Source: Symbiodinium natans
Taxonomy: Eukaryota > Sar > Dinophyceae > Suessiales > Symbiodiniaceae
Assembly (NCBI GenBank): GCA_905221605.1
Contig: CAJNDS010000157.1
Span: forward strand, 1 to 64,000
Reading direction: 5' to 3'
DNA: 64,000 bases
The translations under genes and the position numbers were made by a program. Below, piece by piece: positions 1 to 10,000 of the stretch. The notes under the pieces were generated by a model. That model was not told where the DNA came from and did no database searches. It saw nothing but the letters and a program-made list of their open reading frames with translations. Numbering within the stretch: the first letter of the stretch is position 1; each line of letters opens with the position of its first letter.

Positions 1-35
1 GAGGACACAGACAACACACACACACACAAACACAC

Positions 36-121
<86 letters not shown>

Positions 122-152
122 ATACACACACACACACATACACGCACACACC
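1..152. repeat. (CA)n microsatellite
   Basis: Almost uninterrupted CA dinucleotides with a few substitutions run from about position 15 to 150. It is simple sequence with no coding capacity. Confidence 0.97.
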
Positions 153-685
153 CTTTTCGTCTTTATGGGCTCTTGCTGGATGGATTTCTCTTTGATGCTT
201 GGATCTTTCGTTTCTCAGTATGCGGCAGCACCGAGGGTCATCGTTCGCGATTAGAACTGCGCCCGGCGCCTCGACTAGAACGTCCGGGCCCACCAGGATC
301 ACCGAGAGGGGCATCGATTGATTTCGGTGCCCTACGGTACCATTCGCAACGGCTTTGGTTTTTTGGATTATGACCTATGACTGTTTTTCTTCAGAGATTT
401 CGTGGGATTTTGTTGCCTGACATTCTAACGTGTTTTTAGCTCAACCAGGGCTTCAGGCGCCTGAGGGGTCCTTGCCTAGGGTTTGGTGGCCCCTCTTAAG
501 TTTGCAGTTGGAGAGCCAAGGAAGAGCGAGTAATTAGCGTGGTGTGATGCTTGCTAGGGCCGTTAGGGTTTTCATTTCCACACGTGCCAGTGACTCAGGA
601 GCAAGTGCCGCAGCTCAAGCCGCTCTTGCAGAGCCAGATCTACTGTAGCAGAGGCCTTCTGAGAAGTGTGTGTGTGTGTGTGTGT
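153..685. other. No gene recognised
   Basis: Unique-looking sequence ending in a short (TG)n run at about 668-689. The 66-codon open frame at 173-373 shows no recognisable protein features, so I do not call a gene here. Confidence 0.6.
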
Positions 686-802
686 GTGTTCATTTGGGAT
701 GTTCCCCCTTGTACTAACAGTCCTTAACAGGGATTATGATAGGGGGCACTATAATCCCTGTTAAGGACTCTTAGTATAAGGGGCAACATCCCAAGTGTTC
801 AT
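686..802. mobile_element. MITE-like hairpin element with 8-bp target duplication
   Basis: The element spans about 694-794 (101 bp). Its ends are TTGGGATGTT and AACATCCCAA, and the two arms (about 45 bp each) are near-perfect inverted repeats around a loop at about 740-750. GTGTTCAT occurs immediately outside both ends (686-693 and 795-802), as expected for an 8-bp target-site duplication. It has no coding capacity, so it must be non-autonomous. A related element lies at 59129-59314. Confidence 0.85.
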
Positions 803-1226
803 GCTGAATGCTATCGGCGTCCTGGTGGATGTTCCAGGTCTAGAAGTTAGGATCCCCCATGATCGTCCCTGTGGCTTCATGGTTGATCAAAATTAGTGGC
901 CCTTTCGGGTACCCCGAAGCAATTCGGTATACAAAAGCTGGGAACCCTCAGAGGAGTCCACCGTTTAGATCATCCGTACCACCCTAGCAGAAGTGGCACC
1001 CGACACTTCCCCAACCGGGCTGGTGAACCATAAAACCCTGCAGCCCAGACCCCCCCAAAATACCCCACACAAGCACGATGCTGTTCCGGAGCTGCTTAGG
1101 GATCAGCGGGCCTGGGACCAGGCATGTGTGCGCATCTGCGGCGTTTTCGACGTCTTTCTTGTGCCTTATAGGGCCTAGACTCCAGACTCTTCGGGTGCTC
1201 GTGTGCCCCGACTGCTCTTCTCGACC
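803..1226. other. Upstream region of the AAA+ gene
   Basis: No supported coding exon and no promoter motif that I recognise. Overlapping short open frames at 984-1341 on both strands look like chance frames. An in-phase AG acceptor for spliced-leader trans-splicing cannot be picked out with confidence. Confidence 0.5.
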
Positions 1227-3210
1227 ATGGGCCGGGAGACAGGAAGCATCACGCTGGAGCGTTATGAGCCGTCCAAGGAGGCAGCATGGCAGAGCTACAT
1301 CCCCCAGAGCCAGGATCATCTGGAGCCTTACTGCTGGTTAGCAGGGAATGAGGGAATTAATTAGGGCCTTACATATATATATATATATACATACCCTTTA
1401 TATATATATATATATATACATACATCCTTCAAGGGATTATGTACGGCACCTCATTTCCCCCCCATTACTAGCCAACAGTAAGGAGCAGCTGAAGGAGGTG
1501 GCGGGGGCCTTGGATCCTGCTGCGCTCGAGGCTGCCAGGGTGCTGTGCATGGGCCCACGAGCTTCCTCGCGACCTGCGCAGGTGCCGATGGTCATCTTCT
1601 ACGGGCCACCAGGCACCGGCAAGACGTATGCCATGCAGATCATCGCGAGAGAGGCCGAGCTAGAGCCGTACATCCTGCGCATCAGGAGCACAGAGGTCTG
1701 GGAGAGGGAATTCGAGAAGGCGCTGGATGAAATCGGCCGATTGAACGGTGCCGTCGTGCTGCTCGACGAGTGCGAGACGGTGTTCTCCTCTCGTGATGCA
1801 CTTTCTAGCTACGGCAGTGTTCTGGCGGAGACGAAGAAGGCCTGGATTGGCATCTTCTTGCAGTGGGTGAATGGCTTGGAATCTCGGCCCTCCCGGCAAC
1901 TGCTCTTGATCATGGCAACCAACAAGCTGGAAGCCCTTGATGATGGCATCAAAAGTCGTTCAAGAATCATCAAGTTTAACTTGCCGGACGCAGAGCAGAG
2001 AAGACTCTGGTGGTCACAGCATGCTGTTCTCCTGCAGCCTGAGGATCATGTCAAATTGGCCACCGACTGTCTTGGTCTTTCCTTCCGTGACATGTGGGAG
2101 ATCGCAGAGCAGATGTCTCAACTGTTGGCTCGGAAATTCAAGAAGCTTGGGCGGCGGAGTGGCGCGACACTGTCTCTGGCGGAGTACAGGGAGCAAGTGG
2201 CAACGTTTAAAAGGGCACTGCGCCCTGAGTATAATGTTGGGGACTACCTGCAACCAGTCGAATTCTCTGATGCCGAATTGAAGGAATTGACCTGGGACGA
2301 GTATCTAGCTGACGACGAGCTCAAGGTTCAACTCAAAGCCGTCGCTTCAATCACAGATCGGAGTCGTGAGAAAGAAATGCGCATGCGCGTGCACGGCAAC
2401 AATGCCATTCCCTCTGGACCCCCCATTATGCTGCTCTATGGGCCACCAGGCACCGGCAAGACCTATGGCATGAAAGTGGTTGCGGCACAGACCAAAAAGA
2501 ACCTTTACATCTTGTCTCTGAAGGGGCTGGTGGGCAATGGCCAGATCAGGGAGGTTTTCAGCGCGATTCTTCAGGAGCTCGCCAGCATGCGGGACGCCAT
2601 CGTGTTTTTGGACGAGTGCGAAGAGTTTTTCGAATCTCGTGCAAGCTTTGGAAGCTACAACAGTGTGGACATTGTACATAAGAAGCACATTGTCACTACC
2701 TTTATCCAATGGGCCGATGGCCTTGCAAAGGGTGACTTTACCGATCACGGGCTCCTCTTGTGCTTGGCCACGAACATGAAGGACGCACTCGACCCGGCAG
2801 TTGCCGACCGGGCGCGGAAGCAGATCGAGTTCAAGCTGCCCAACCATGCCCAGCGCTTGCGCTGGTGGACGCGCCATGCTCGCCACTTGGGATCCTCTGC
2901 CTCACAGCCCAAATCCAGCGCGCTCCCTCTGCTCTCGGGGGATCCTTGGGAGTTGGCCTTAAAGTCCCAGGCCTCAGAGCACGAGCACCTGGCCCGACTC
3001 AGCGAGGGGCTGTCCTTCCGCAACCTCTGGGCTGTGTCAGAGCAGGCTCTGGAAGCGGCCCTGAGCCGCTCAGCCCAGGAGCCCTCCTTTGAGGACTACA
3101 AGAGGTGCGTCGTGTCTTTGAGGCCCCAGGCCTTGCTGGAGATGGCCAAGAAGGCGCTGGTCTACACAAGGCATGGCCTCTTGGCTCCTGACCCAGCCTT
3201 AAACCCTTAA
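1227..3210 (+). CDS. Tandem-domain AAA+ ATPase, two exons
   Basis: Exons 1227-1336 and 1479-3210 join in frame to about 613 codons. Each half holds one AAA+ module: Walker A GPPGTGKT at about 1597-1624 and again at about 2440-2464, with Walker B-like VVLLDECE and IVFLDECE following each. Sensor-like ATNK segments and arginine-rich stretches follow. The family couples ATP hydrolysis to remodelling of proteins or nucleic acids; the client is unknown. The Walker B acidic pair is DE followed by CE rather than the common DEID-like form, in both domains. ATG 1227 is the first in-frame start joined to the second exon. The stop lies in a short telomere-like stretch (CCTTAAACCCTTAA), so the last few residues (about PALNP) are repeat-derived and the true C-terminus may use another exon. 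Confidence 0.8.
1337..1478 (+). mobile_element. Hairpin-derived intron (introner-like) in the AAA+ gene
   Basis: This 142-bp GT-AG intron is bounded by inverted repeats. The left arm reads CTTACTGCTGGTTAGCAGGG and the reverse complement of the right arm reads CTTACTGTTGGCTAGTAATG. The loop contains (AT)n. Removing it joins codon TG|T in frame. The arms resemble the hairpins at 48067-48155 and 57890-57999, so this looks like a mobile hairpin family whose insertion became an intron. Confidence 0.75.
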
Positions 3211-3489
3211 CCCTAAACCCGATTACAGGTCTTTGCGCCTCTAGACCGTGTGATTGTCGGCGTTTGCGTGGCAGTCCTTTTTCTCAAGGAATCCTATCAA
3301 GGGGGCCGCAAGGTGTGTTCCGAATGAGGTTTCCCTCATGTTTCCGCCTTTTTAAAGGAAGCCTACCATGTCAGACCCGAGGCTTGTTCTCTCTGAATGA
3401 GCTCACGTATTATGTGCACCAGCTGGTCCGCTGGCGCGCGCGGCTTTGACGCTCTGCGAGGGCGCAGCAAGAGTGGTGCTAGCAAGGCC
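3211..3489. other. Spacer between AAA+ gene and retrotransposon
   Basis: Begins with a few telomere-like units, then unique sequence with no supported gene. The retrotransposon target site GACTC starts at 3490. Confidence 0.6.
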
Positions 3490-3494
3490 GACTC

Positions 3495-3667
3495 TGTAAT
3501 TTTGCATTGCGATAACCCTTGCATTTTAACATCATGTGCATATCGTCCCGTTGCATTACCTCGCAAGCCCTCTGCAGTAGAAAATAGAGCGTTCGCTCCT
3601 GCATGGCTTAACGGTATTATCAACTCAGTGCTTGTGATTACACCTTGGAGTTTCCCTGATAACTATA
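3495..3667 (+). repeat. 5' LTR
   Basis: 173 bp, beginning TGTAATTTTG and ending GATAACTATA, matching the 3' LTR at every base by eye. It is short for a copia LTR and must hold the element's promoter, although I see no clear TATA box. Confidence 0.93.
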
Positions 3668-3680
3668 GGTTATCAGCCGT
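3668..3680 (+). other. Candidate primer-binding site
   Basis: GGTTATCAGCC directly follows the 5' LTR. It loosely resembles the TGGTATCAGAGC primer-binding site of plant copia elements, which is complementary to initiator tRNA-Met. The match is imperfect, and the actual priming tRNA cannot be named from this sequence. Confidence 0.4.
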
Positions 3681-3690
3681 ATAGCCTACA

Positions 3691-6600
3691 ATGCTTGCGG
3701 ATGCGAACCTGGAGAATGCTTCACCTGAACTTGTACCTGCCGAAGAAGCAGCTACAGAACGTACAGGACTACCTCTGCTGCTCCCGGCAACGGGAAGCCG
3801 AGCAGGGGCACCAGAGACGCACCTAGGTCAACAGTCGTACCCTCAAGCAGTGAACTTCGCTAACATGTCCATGCATGATGGTCGGAACCTCAGCATGGCG
3901 GCGGTTTTTTCGCAGACGAATGTGTTTCATGTTCATGATGAGAACCGAGCACGTCTTAGGACGGAGCTAAGTTTCTTAGAGATTGAAGCGGAGAGAAGGC
4001 ACACACTGGCCATGGAAGAACAGGCCCGTGCAAATGAACAAGGTGTTTCGAACCTTGAGGAACTCGCCGAAAGAGTACATGCTACTCGAATGGCATCGTG
4101 CGAAGAGCGATTCGCGAGGTTCGAACAGCGGTCAGCCACCAGGGAACTTGGATTAATCGAAGAGCTTGACGAAATGCAAGCCCGATTTACAAGCATTGAG
4201 CAAAACGTTTCACAATCAGAGGCGCTCCTCGCCCAAAGGATGCAAGAGCAGTATCATCAACAACTCAACAGTTTTGCTGCACAACAATCGCAGTTCCTCC
4301 TCTCGGAGTTCGAAGAAAACTTCCAGGTCTACCAAAGAACCGAAAGGGAAGAATTCGATGCGATGTTGGATGCTGCGAAAGAACAGCAAGATGAAATTGA
4401 GGACAAGCTGTTGGCCACTGAAAGGGCACTTAGGTTCGCAGAAGAGTCGCAACAACAACAAGCCCCTGTGTTTCCTAGTGCACCTTCTGCACCGAACGTG
4501 GTAACGCCAAACATGTTGAGCTCTAGCATGCGAGGACTCCTGGCCCAGATGAATCCAGGTAACACAACTGCACAACAGCCCCAAGCTGGTGCAACTGCAG
4601 CGCCCTCAGAAGGACAGACGATCGGTGGACCGGTCAGTGCGAATGCGGCTGGCTCAGCTCAGCCTGCAGGAACCACTGCAGGACCCTTGACGACCCCTCC
4701 GGGTCTAGGAAATCCCGCAGCACCCGTTACCGGGATGCCGGCCACTGGTCTGACCTCAGAGACTCTGCTCGCAACGCAGGCAGCAATCCTCGAAAACCTT
4801 CGCCTCATGAAAGGTGAGAGGACTGAAGACGACAAACCAAAGGTGAAGGAAGCCGAGAGCATTAGGTTGCCAGACTTCCCAAATCCCGAAACGTACAGAT
4901 CATGGAAGACTGCGACCCGTGAAGCCATTCGTGCGGCCAGCGATAGACCCGATGATGCTTTCGAGTGGATCCTTGAAGTCTACGACAAGAACGCATCACA
5001 CGAAAAGCTAAGAGAGCCAGGAAAGTTTGTGACTCTCGACACGAAGCTGCTCGCTGCACTCAGTAAGGTCGCAAAGGGAGACCTCGGTAGACACATCCTG
5101 AACTTCAAGGAAACCGAGGCCGCCCAAAAGAGATCCGTGAGGGGTCGTCAGGTTCTTTACCTCTTCGAACAACACTTCAAAACCAACGAAGAAGTGGGCT
5201 CACTCTACTCAGTTGAGGACCTTTTGAAGGTTAACATGGTCGGAGATGACCTCACATCTTTTCTTCACAACTGGGAGAGTGTCATTGCAGGAATGAGCCA
5301 TGTCCCTGAGGAAATGGTACTACGAGATATTCTGCTCAGACAGATTAGGAAGTCAAGTCGTATGAAGTATGACTTAGAGATTTACGACCGTGCCAAGGAG
5401 GGATCTGCTTCTCACACCTACTCCTTCCTTTTGCAGTCGATTAGGGACTTGCTTACCAGGGAAAGGGTCAGGAAAAACCGAGACAGGATCGCCAAGTCCC
5501 ACGGGGACAAGTTTGGGGCTCCTGCCCCGACGCGCCCGTCTCGCCCCTCAAGCCGAGGTGGCCGTGAGAGAGGTAGATCGCCATCTAGGAGCACGAGCCG
5601 CTCGCGAAGTAGCAATGCCAGCTCCCCAAAGAGGTCAAACAGCCCGAAGGGAGTGTGCTACGACTTCCTGAAAGGTACCTGTACTCGTGGTGACAAATGC
5701 AGTTTCCTACACAAGACTAGGTCCCAGTCACCGAACTCGAAGAAGCCTGACAAAGCCCCAAAGATCGGAGGTAGAATTCAGCGTGTCTGTACTTTCTGGA
5801 AGAAAGGGAAGTGCAACAAGGGCGAGAACTGTCGTTTTCTCCACCAGGAGAAGCCAGCCGCAGCTGCGAAAGCTAAGGCGGCTGCTGCCACCCCTGATCC
5901 CACTAATCCTAAGCCTAGATCCCCCTCGCCCGCTCCTAGGAGACCGAAAAGCCGAGGTAGGTCTAAGAGCAGGGATAAGGCAGCAGCGTGTTGCCTCGCA
6001 GCACCTGCTGTGCAACCAAGCCCCTTGGAGGACACATGGGAGGTCGACTTCAAGGGTGGAGTGTTAATCAGACACCATCGCGTGGAGAGAACAGGCTGGT
6101 TTGCGCCAGGCAGCGACTGCCCGATCAATGTCCGGCGACTTAAGAGCAAGGTTAGGGTAGAGAAAACCTTCCCAGAGTACCCTCGCTTTGCTGCAGTGGC
6201 ATGGAACTGGAGGAAGACTGCGCCGGAACCCTCCTCTAGGGCTTGGGTAGGCAAGTCTACTTTCAAGATAGAGCCACTGAAGGTAACCTTCTGTGATGAA
6301 CCTGTCATGAAGGCCATTCCTGTGGAAGGTGATGGCTTCAGGCACATCAGGAGGAAACGTCGTTTCAGCGTGGCTTATGCCACCGCCGAGGACTGCCCCA
6401 AGCCGAGCATGAAAGAACAGAATCGTGCCAGGATCGAAGCTAAGCAACTTGAGGCATTGGTGATCAGCATGACGAACGATGTACCTACCAAGTGTGGTTA
6501 CATGTGTGAAGACCTGACATGTGAGTCATGCGAACGCACCCCCGCACCTGCCTGCTCAGGCATAGTGCCCGGCCTAGAGTTCCTAGCTGACACTGGTAGC

Positions 6601-7011
6601 GAGGAAGACCTCATTAGCAAGGAGGATCTGAGGATTCACTACCCGAGCGTCGAGGTCAAAACTGCATCAAGGCCTGTGAGTCTAATCACAGCAAATGGCC
6701 CAGTACTCGGGGATCAATCTGTCAAAGTCGATATCCCTGAACTGAGCCTCCCAGTTGAGTGTTATCTACTAGAAAGCACTCCTCCTGTCTGCTCTGTCGG
6801 GCGCAGATGCATGGATGAGGGTTATGACTTCCACTGGCATGCGGGGAAGGTCCCTTTCTTTGTCACTCCCGACGGCAGGAAGCTGAAGTGCAAACTCAAA
6901 GGCAGGGTCCCTGTGATCGCAGAAGGCTCTGTTGCCACTCCAGCTATCGAAGAGGAGAGTAACATTGTCTCCCCGGTGTTCAGCCAGGGGGGCAGCTCGC
7001 TTTTTCAGTAG
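3691..7011 (+). CDS. gag-pr: Retrotransposon Gag-protease polyprotein
   Basis: 1106 codons. Residues about 85-255 form a long Glu/Gln-rich coiled coil. A proline/alanine-rich linker follows, then a capsid-like helical region at about 393-585. An Arg/Ser-rich segment at about 610-653 precedes two CCCH fingers of spacing C-x7-C-x5-C-x3-H at residues 656-674 and 700-718. These replace the usual CCHC knuckle as the presumed RNA-binding domain. An aspartic protease motif DTG is at 967-969 (FLADTGSEEDLI). A module around residue 785 (DTWEVD...IRHH) recurs in the downstream ORF. Gag should assemble particles, and the protease should process the polyprotein. The ORF ends at TAG 7009-7011 just after a slippery heptamer, so pol is probably reached by -1 frameshifting after the protease. 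Confidence 0.92.
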   Translation: MLADANLENASPELVPAEEAATERTGLPLLLPATGSRAGAPETHLGQQSYPQAVNFANMSMHDGRNLSMAAVFSQTNVFHVHDENRARLRTELSFLEIEAERRHTLAMEEQARANEQGVSNLEELAERVHATRMASCEERFARFEQRSATRELGLIEELDEMQARFTSIEQNVSQSEALLAQRMQEQYHQQLNSFAAQQSQFLLSEFEENFQVYQRTEREEFDAMLDAAKEQQDEIEDKLLATERALRFAEESQQQQAPVFPSAPSAPNVVTPNMLSSSMRGLLAQMNPGNTTAQQPQAGATAAPSEGQTIGGPVSANAAGSAQPAGTTAGPLTTPPGLGNPAAPVTGMPATGLTSETLLATQAAILENLRLMKGERTEDDKPKVKEAESIRLPDFPNPETYRSWKTATREAIRAASDRPDDAFEWILEVYDKNASHEKLREPGKFVTLDTKLLAALSKVAKGDLGRHILNFKETEAAQKRSVRGRQVLYLFEQHFKTNEEVGSLYSVEDLLKVNMVGDDLTSFLHNWESVIAGMSHVPEEMVLRDILLRQIRKSSRMKYDLEIYDRAKEGSASHTYSFLLQSIRDLLTRERVRKNRDRIAKSHGDKFGAPAPTRPSRPSSRGGRERGRSPSRSTSRSRSSNASSPKRSNSPKGVCYDFLKGTCTRGDKCSFLHKTRSQSPNSKKPDKAPKIGGRIQRVCTFWKKGKCNKGENCRFLHQEKPAAAAKAKAAAATPDPTNPKPRSPSPAPRRPKSRGRSKSRDKAAACCLAAPAVQPSPLEDTWEVDFKGGVLIRHHRVERTGWFAPGSDCPINVRRLKSKVRVEKTFPEYPRFAAVAWNWRKTAPEPSSRAWVGKSTFKIEPLKVTFCDEPVMKAIPVEGDGFRHIRRKRRFSVAYATAEDCPKPSMKEQNRARIEAKQLEALVISMTNDVPTKCGYMCEDLTCESCERTPAPACSGIVPGLEFLADTGSEEDLISKEDLRIHYPSVEVKTASRPVSLITANGPVLGDQSVKVDIPELSLPVECYLLESTPPVCSVGRRCMDEGYDFHWHAGKVPFFVTPDGRKLKCKLKGRVPVIAEGSVATPAIEEESNIVSPVFSQGGSSLFQ
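6987..6993 (+). promoter_or_regulatory. Candidate -1 ribosomal frameshift slippery site
   Basis: The heptamer G GGG GGC sits exactly in the gag-frame register required for X XXY YYZ slippage. It lies in the 6963-7011 overlap, where the pol frame is already open, 15 nt before the gag stop. A -1 shift leads into CAG CTC GCT and on through the pol ORF. A GC-rich potential stem (GCCC/GGGC, 7018-7029) lies downstream. Confidence 0.65.
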
Positions 7012-10000
7012 ATAGCGGCCCTTGCGGGCTCGCCGGTGCTGCGCATGAACATCCCGCCGGTGAAGACGAACAAGACGAGGACCCAGGTAAGCACCTTGAT
7101 CCTGAGGTCCGCGATGCAATTTCCAAGGTGCCGCCGATCGCCATTTCCAAAGAACAGCTAAGCAAAACAGGTTGGACTGCAACTGAAGAACACCGCAAGG
7201 TAATCATCGGACACAGACCCAAAGCCTTCAGGACTCCTGCGTCGAGACATCCTAGCTTCGTGATCAGGACAACTTGGGTTTTCAGGGGAGGCGAATGGTC
7301 CAAGATCGAGAACAAGGCCGACATGAGAGAACTTCCGCAAAAGGTTGCTAAGTTCGAAGAGCCGACCATCCTCTCAATTTCGATCTTCGAAAGACCACCT
7401 GACAATCCCGAACCTGAACCTGATAGTGATCACGATGAAGCGCCCGATGACGTAGGAGGTTCCGAAAAACTTAGGCTGGAAGCCGAGACTGCTGCCCACA
7501 AATTCACCCATCGACCCAAGAATCCTTTCTGTAAAGTGTGCCAGAGGGCAAAAATGATGGCCCCTCATGCACGAAAGAAGGGAGGATCGAGCACTATCGC
7601 ATCCAAGAAATTCGGGGACCACATCACGATCGACCATGTCATCACGAAGGACTTCCGAGACTTTGGGTTCGAGGGGGAAAAGGTTGCATTCGTGGTTAAG
7701 GATGTCTGGTCCAACTTCAGGTATGTTTACCCGGCCGTTTCCAAGAACGCTGAGGAGTGCTACGAAAACTTGCTGCACTTTCTTCAAGTTGAGGATAGTG
7801 TCGGTATAGTGTACTCCGATAATGCGTTTGAGCTTGAAAATGCTGTTAAACGGATTGGCTGCAGGCACAATACCTCTCGGGCCTACGTTGATCAAAACAA
7901 GGCTGTCATCGAGAGAGAGATCAGGACTGTCCTCGAAGGCACTCGTGCTAACCTTCTCCAGGCGGGGCTTCCTGATAAAATGTGGCCTTTGGCCGCACAG
8001 CATCACACCATGGCCCTGAACACCTCGAAGCGATTCGACACTGAGACTGTTCCTTGGGTAGATCGTTTTGATGAGGAATTCAGTGGCCTCGCCATACCGT
8101 TTGGCGCTAGAATCATCTATTGGAATAATCCGAAGCAAAATGCTACAGGTAGCTCTAAGTTCGCACCAACCGGAGAGGAAGGCATCTTTCTGGGGTACCA
8201 TGTTCAGCCAGGCTTCATCTGGAAGGATGAATACCTTGTAGCGCCCGTAAAGGGATGCCGTGATGCCCTCGAGAATGACAGCCTCAAGATCCTCCGAGTC
8301 AAACGCATGGAGCTTCCGCTAGGGGAACTTACCTTCCCTCTTGCTAGCCCCATCGAAGACAAAGGACCTCCGTCGCTTGATGATCAGAATTGTTTTGAGC
8401 AGCACAAGCCTACTGACCTCAACGAGGATGATCTCATCGAACAGCTTTTTGCCGACTACGTCCCTGAAGGAGAAGAGGACCCGTTGGATGAGCTCGATCG
8501 GAGATGTGCCGAAATCGATGCTAGGGAGAAGGAAAACAAAGAGGTAGGGGAACCAAAGCCATTAGCTCCTCCCGAACCGAGCTCCAGTAGCGCTCCCGAA
8601 TCTATCAAGCCAACATGGAAGCCTCATGATCCCAACAGGATGCCCGATGGTTCCAAGGTACCACAGGGGTACAATTGGGATGGCGTGAGACTTGTCCGAA
8701 ACAGGAGGGGCTCTAAGAGACCTCCTGATACTCCCTCTGAGTTCTGGACCTCCATGTCTAGGACCCAGCGTGAGGCCGACGTCGAAAGGTATCGCAGGAA
8801 GGTTGAACTTGAAGAAGCCGAAGAACAGAGAAAGCGTAGGGATGCTGCCCCAGCAATGCCCGTTGGACCTAGGGTCCAGGAACCTCATCGCGAGAAGCTC
8901 AGTCGAATGTACTTTGATAAGCTCTGTGAGGTCGCTCAGCTCCAGTACGCACTTGTTGCTAGAGTTGTATCACAAAAGGAGATCAACAGCAACATTGATG
9001 CCCAAGCTGCACTGGACAAAGAGTGGCAAAAGCTTGTCGATAAGCAGTGCTGGTTGTCCGAGAAGGTTCGTGAGTACTCCGATGTTGCTAGTGAAGCCCA
9101 GAAGAAAGGGGTGAAAGCACATTTTGGCAGGATCTTTGAGATTTGCAGCCTTAAGGGGTCCGAGCTACCGAAAGGGCACCCAGATCGCAAGTGGAAGGGC
9201 CGAAGCGTGTTCCAGGGCAACCGGGTTTCCGACGAACACAACGATCATGCCATCTTTGCAGAACTCGGATCTAGCCCCGCTAGCATGGAGGCCGCAAAGG
9301 TGATTGACGTTTTCGGAAGTCAGCCTGGCTACAGCAAGCAGCAGGCTGATGCTCGTCAAGCATACACGCAGGCACTGTTCAAAGGCGTCGAGACGTGGGT
9401 GAGGCTGCCTAGAAACAGGTGGCCAAAAGAGTGGATAAAATACAAAGACCCTGTTTGCCCGCTGATGCTAGCTCTCTACGGTCATCCCGATTCCGGAGGG
9501 ATTTGGGAGCAGCACTGTACGAAGCAGCTTACTTCTGCTGGGTGGGTCGCTGTATTGCCTGAGATATGGCAGTCCATTTTCTACCATCCACAACTTGATC
9601 TTCTTCTTGTTGTTTATGTCGACGACTTCAAGATGGCAGGACCGGCAGAAAACATGAGCAAGGGCTGGAAAACCATCAGCGATGTCATAGACTTAGATCC
9701 CCCTGAACCTTTTGGCAGGTATTTTGGGTGCAATCATTTTGAGGAATCAAAGGTCATGTTGCCAAGGGAAGCACATCCGTTCGCTTATGTCTTTGACAAG
9801 AAGGTGGCAGCTCCTGCAGCTGGGGGAAACCCCGAGCCGACTCGGAAGGAGGACTTTTGGGAAGTCGATCCAGAGTTAGGCGCTGTCATTCGCCACCATC
9901 TTTACCCTCGCAAAAGGTTGTACGTTCCCGACGAACATGACGTTCAGCGTTTCCCGAACATTTCACCCGAAAGATTCACTGAGGTTGAGGGGGGATCGGT

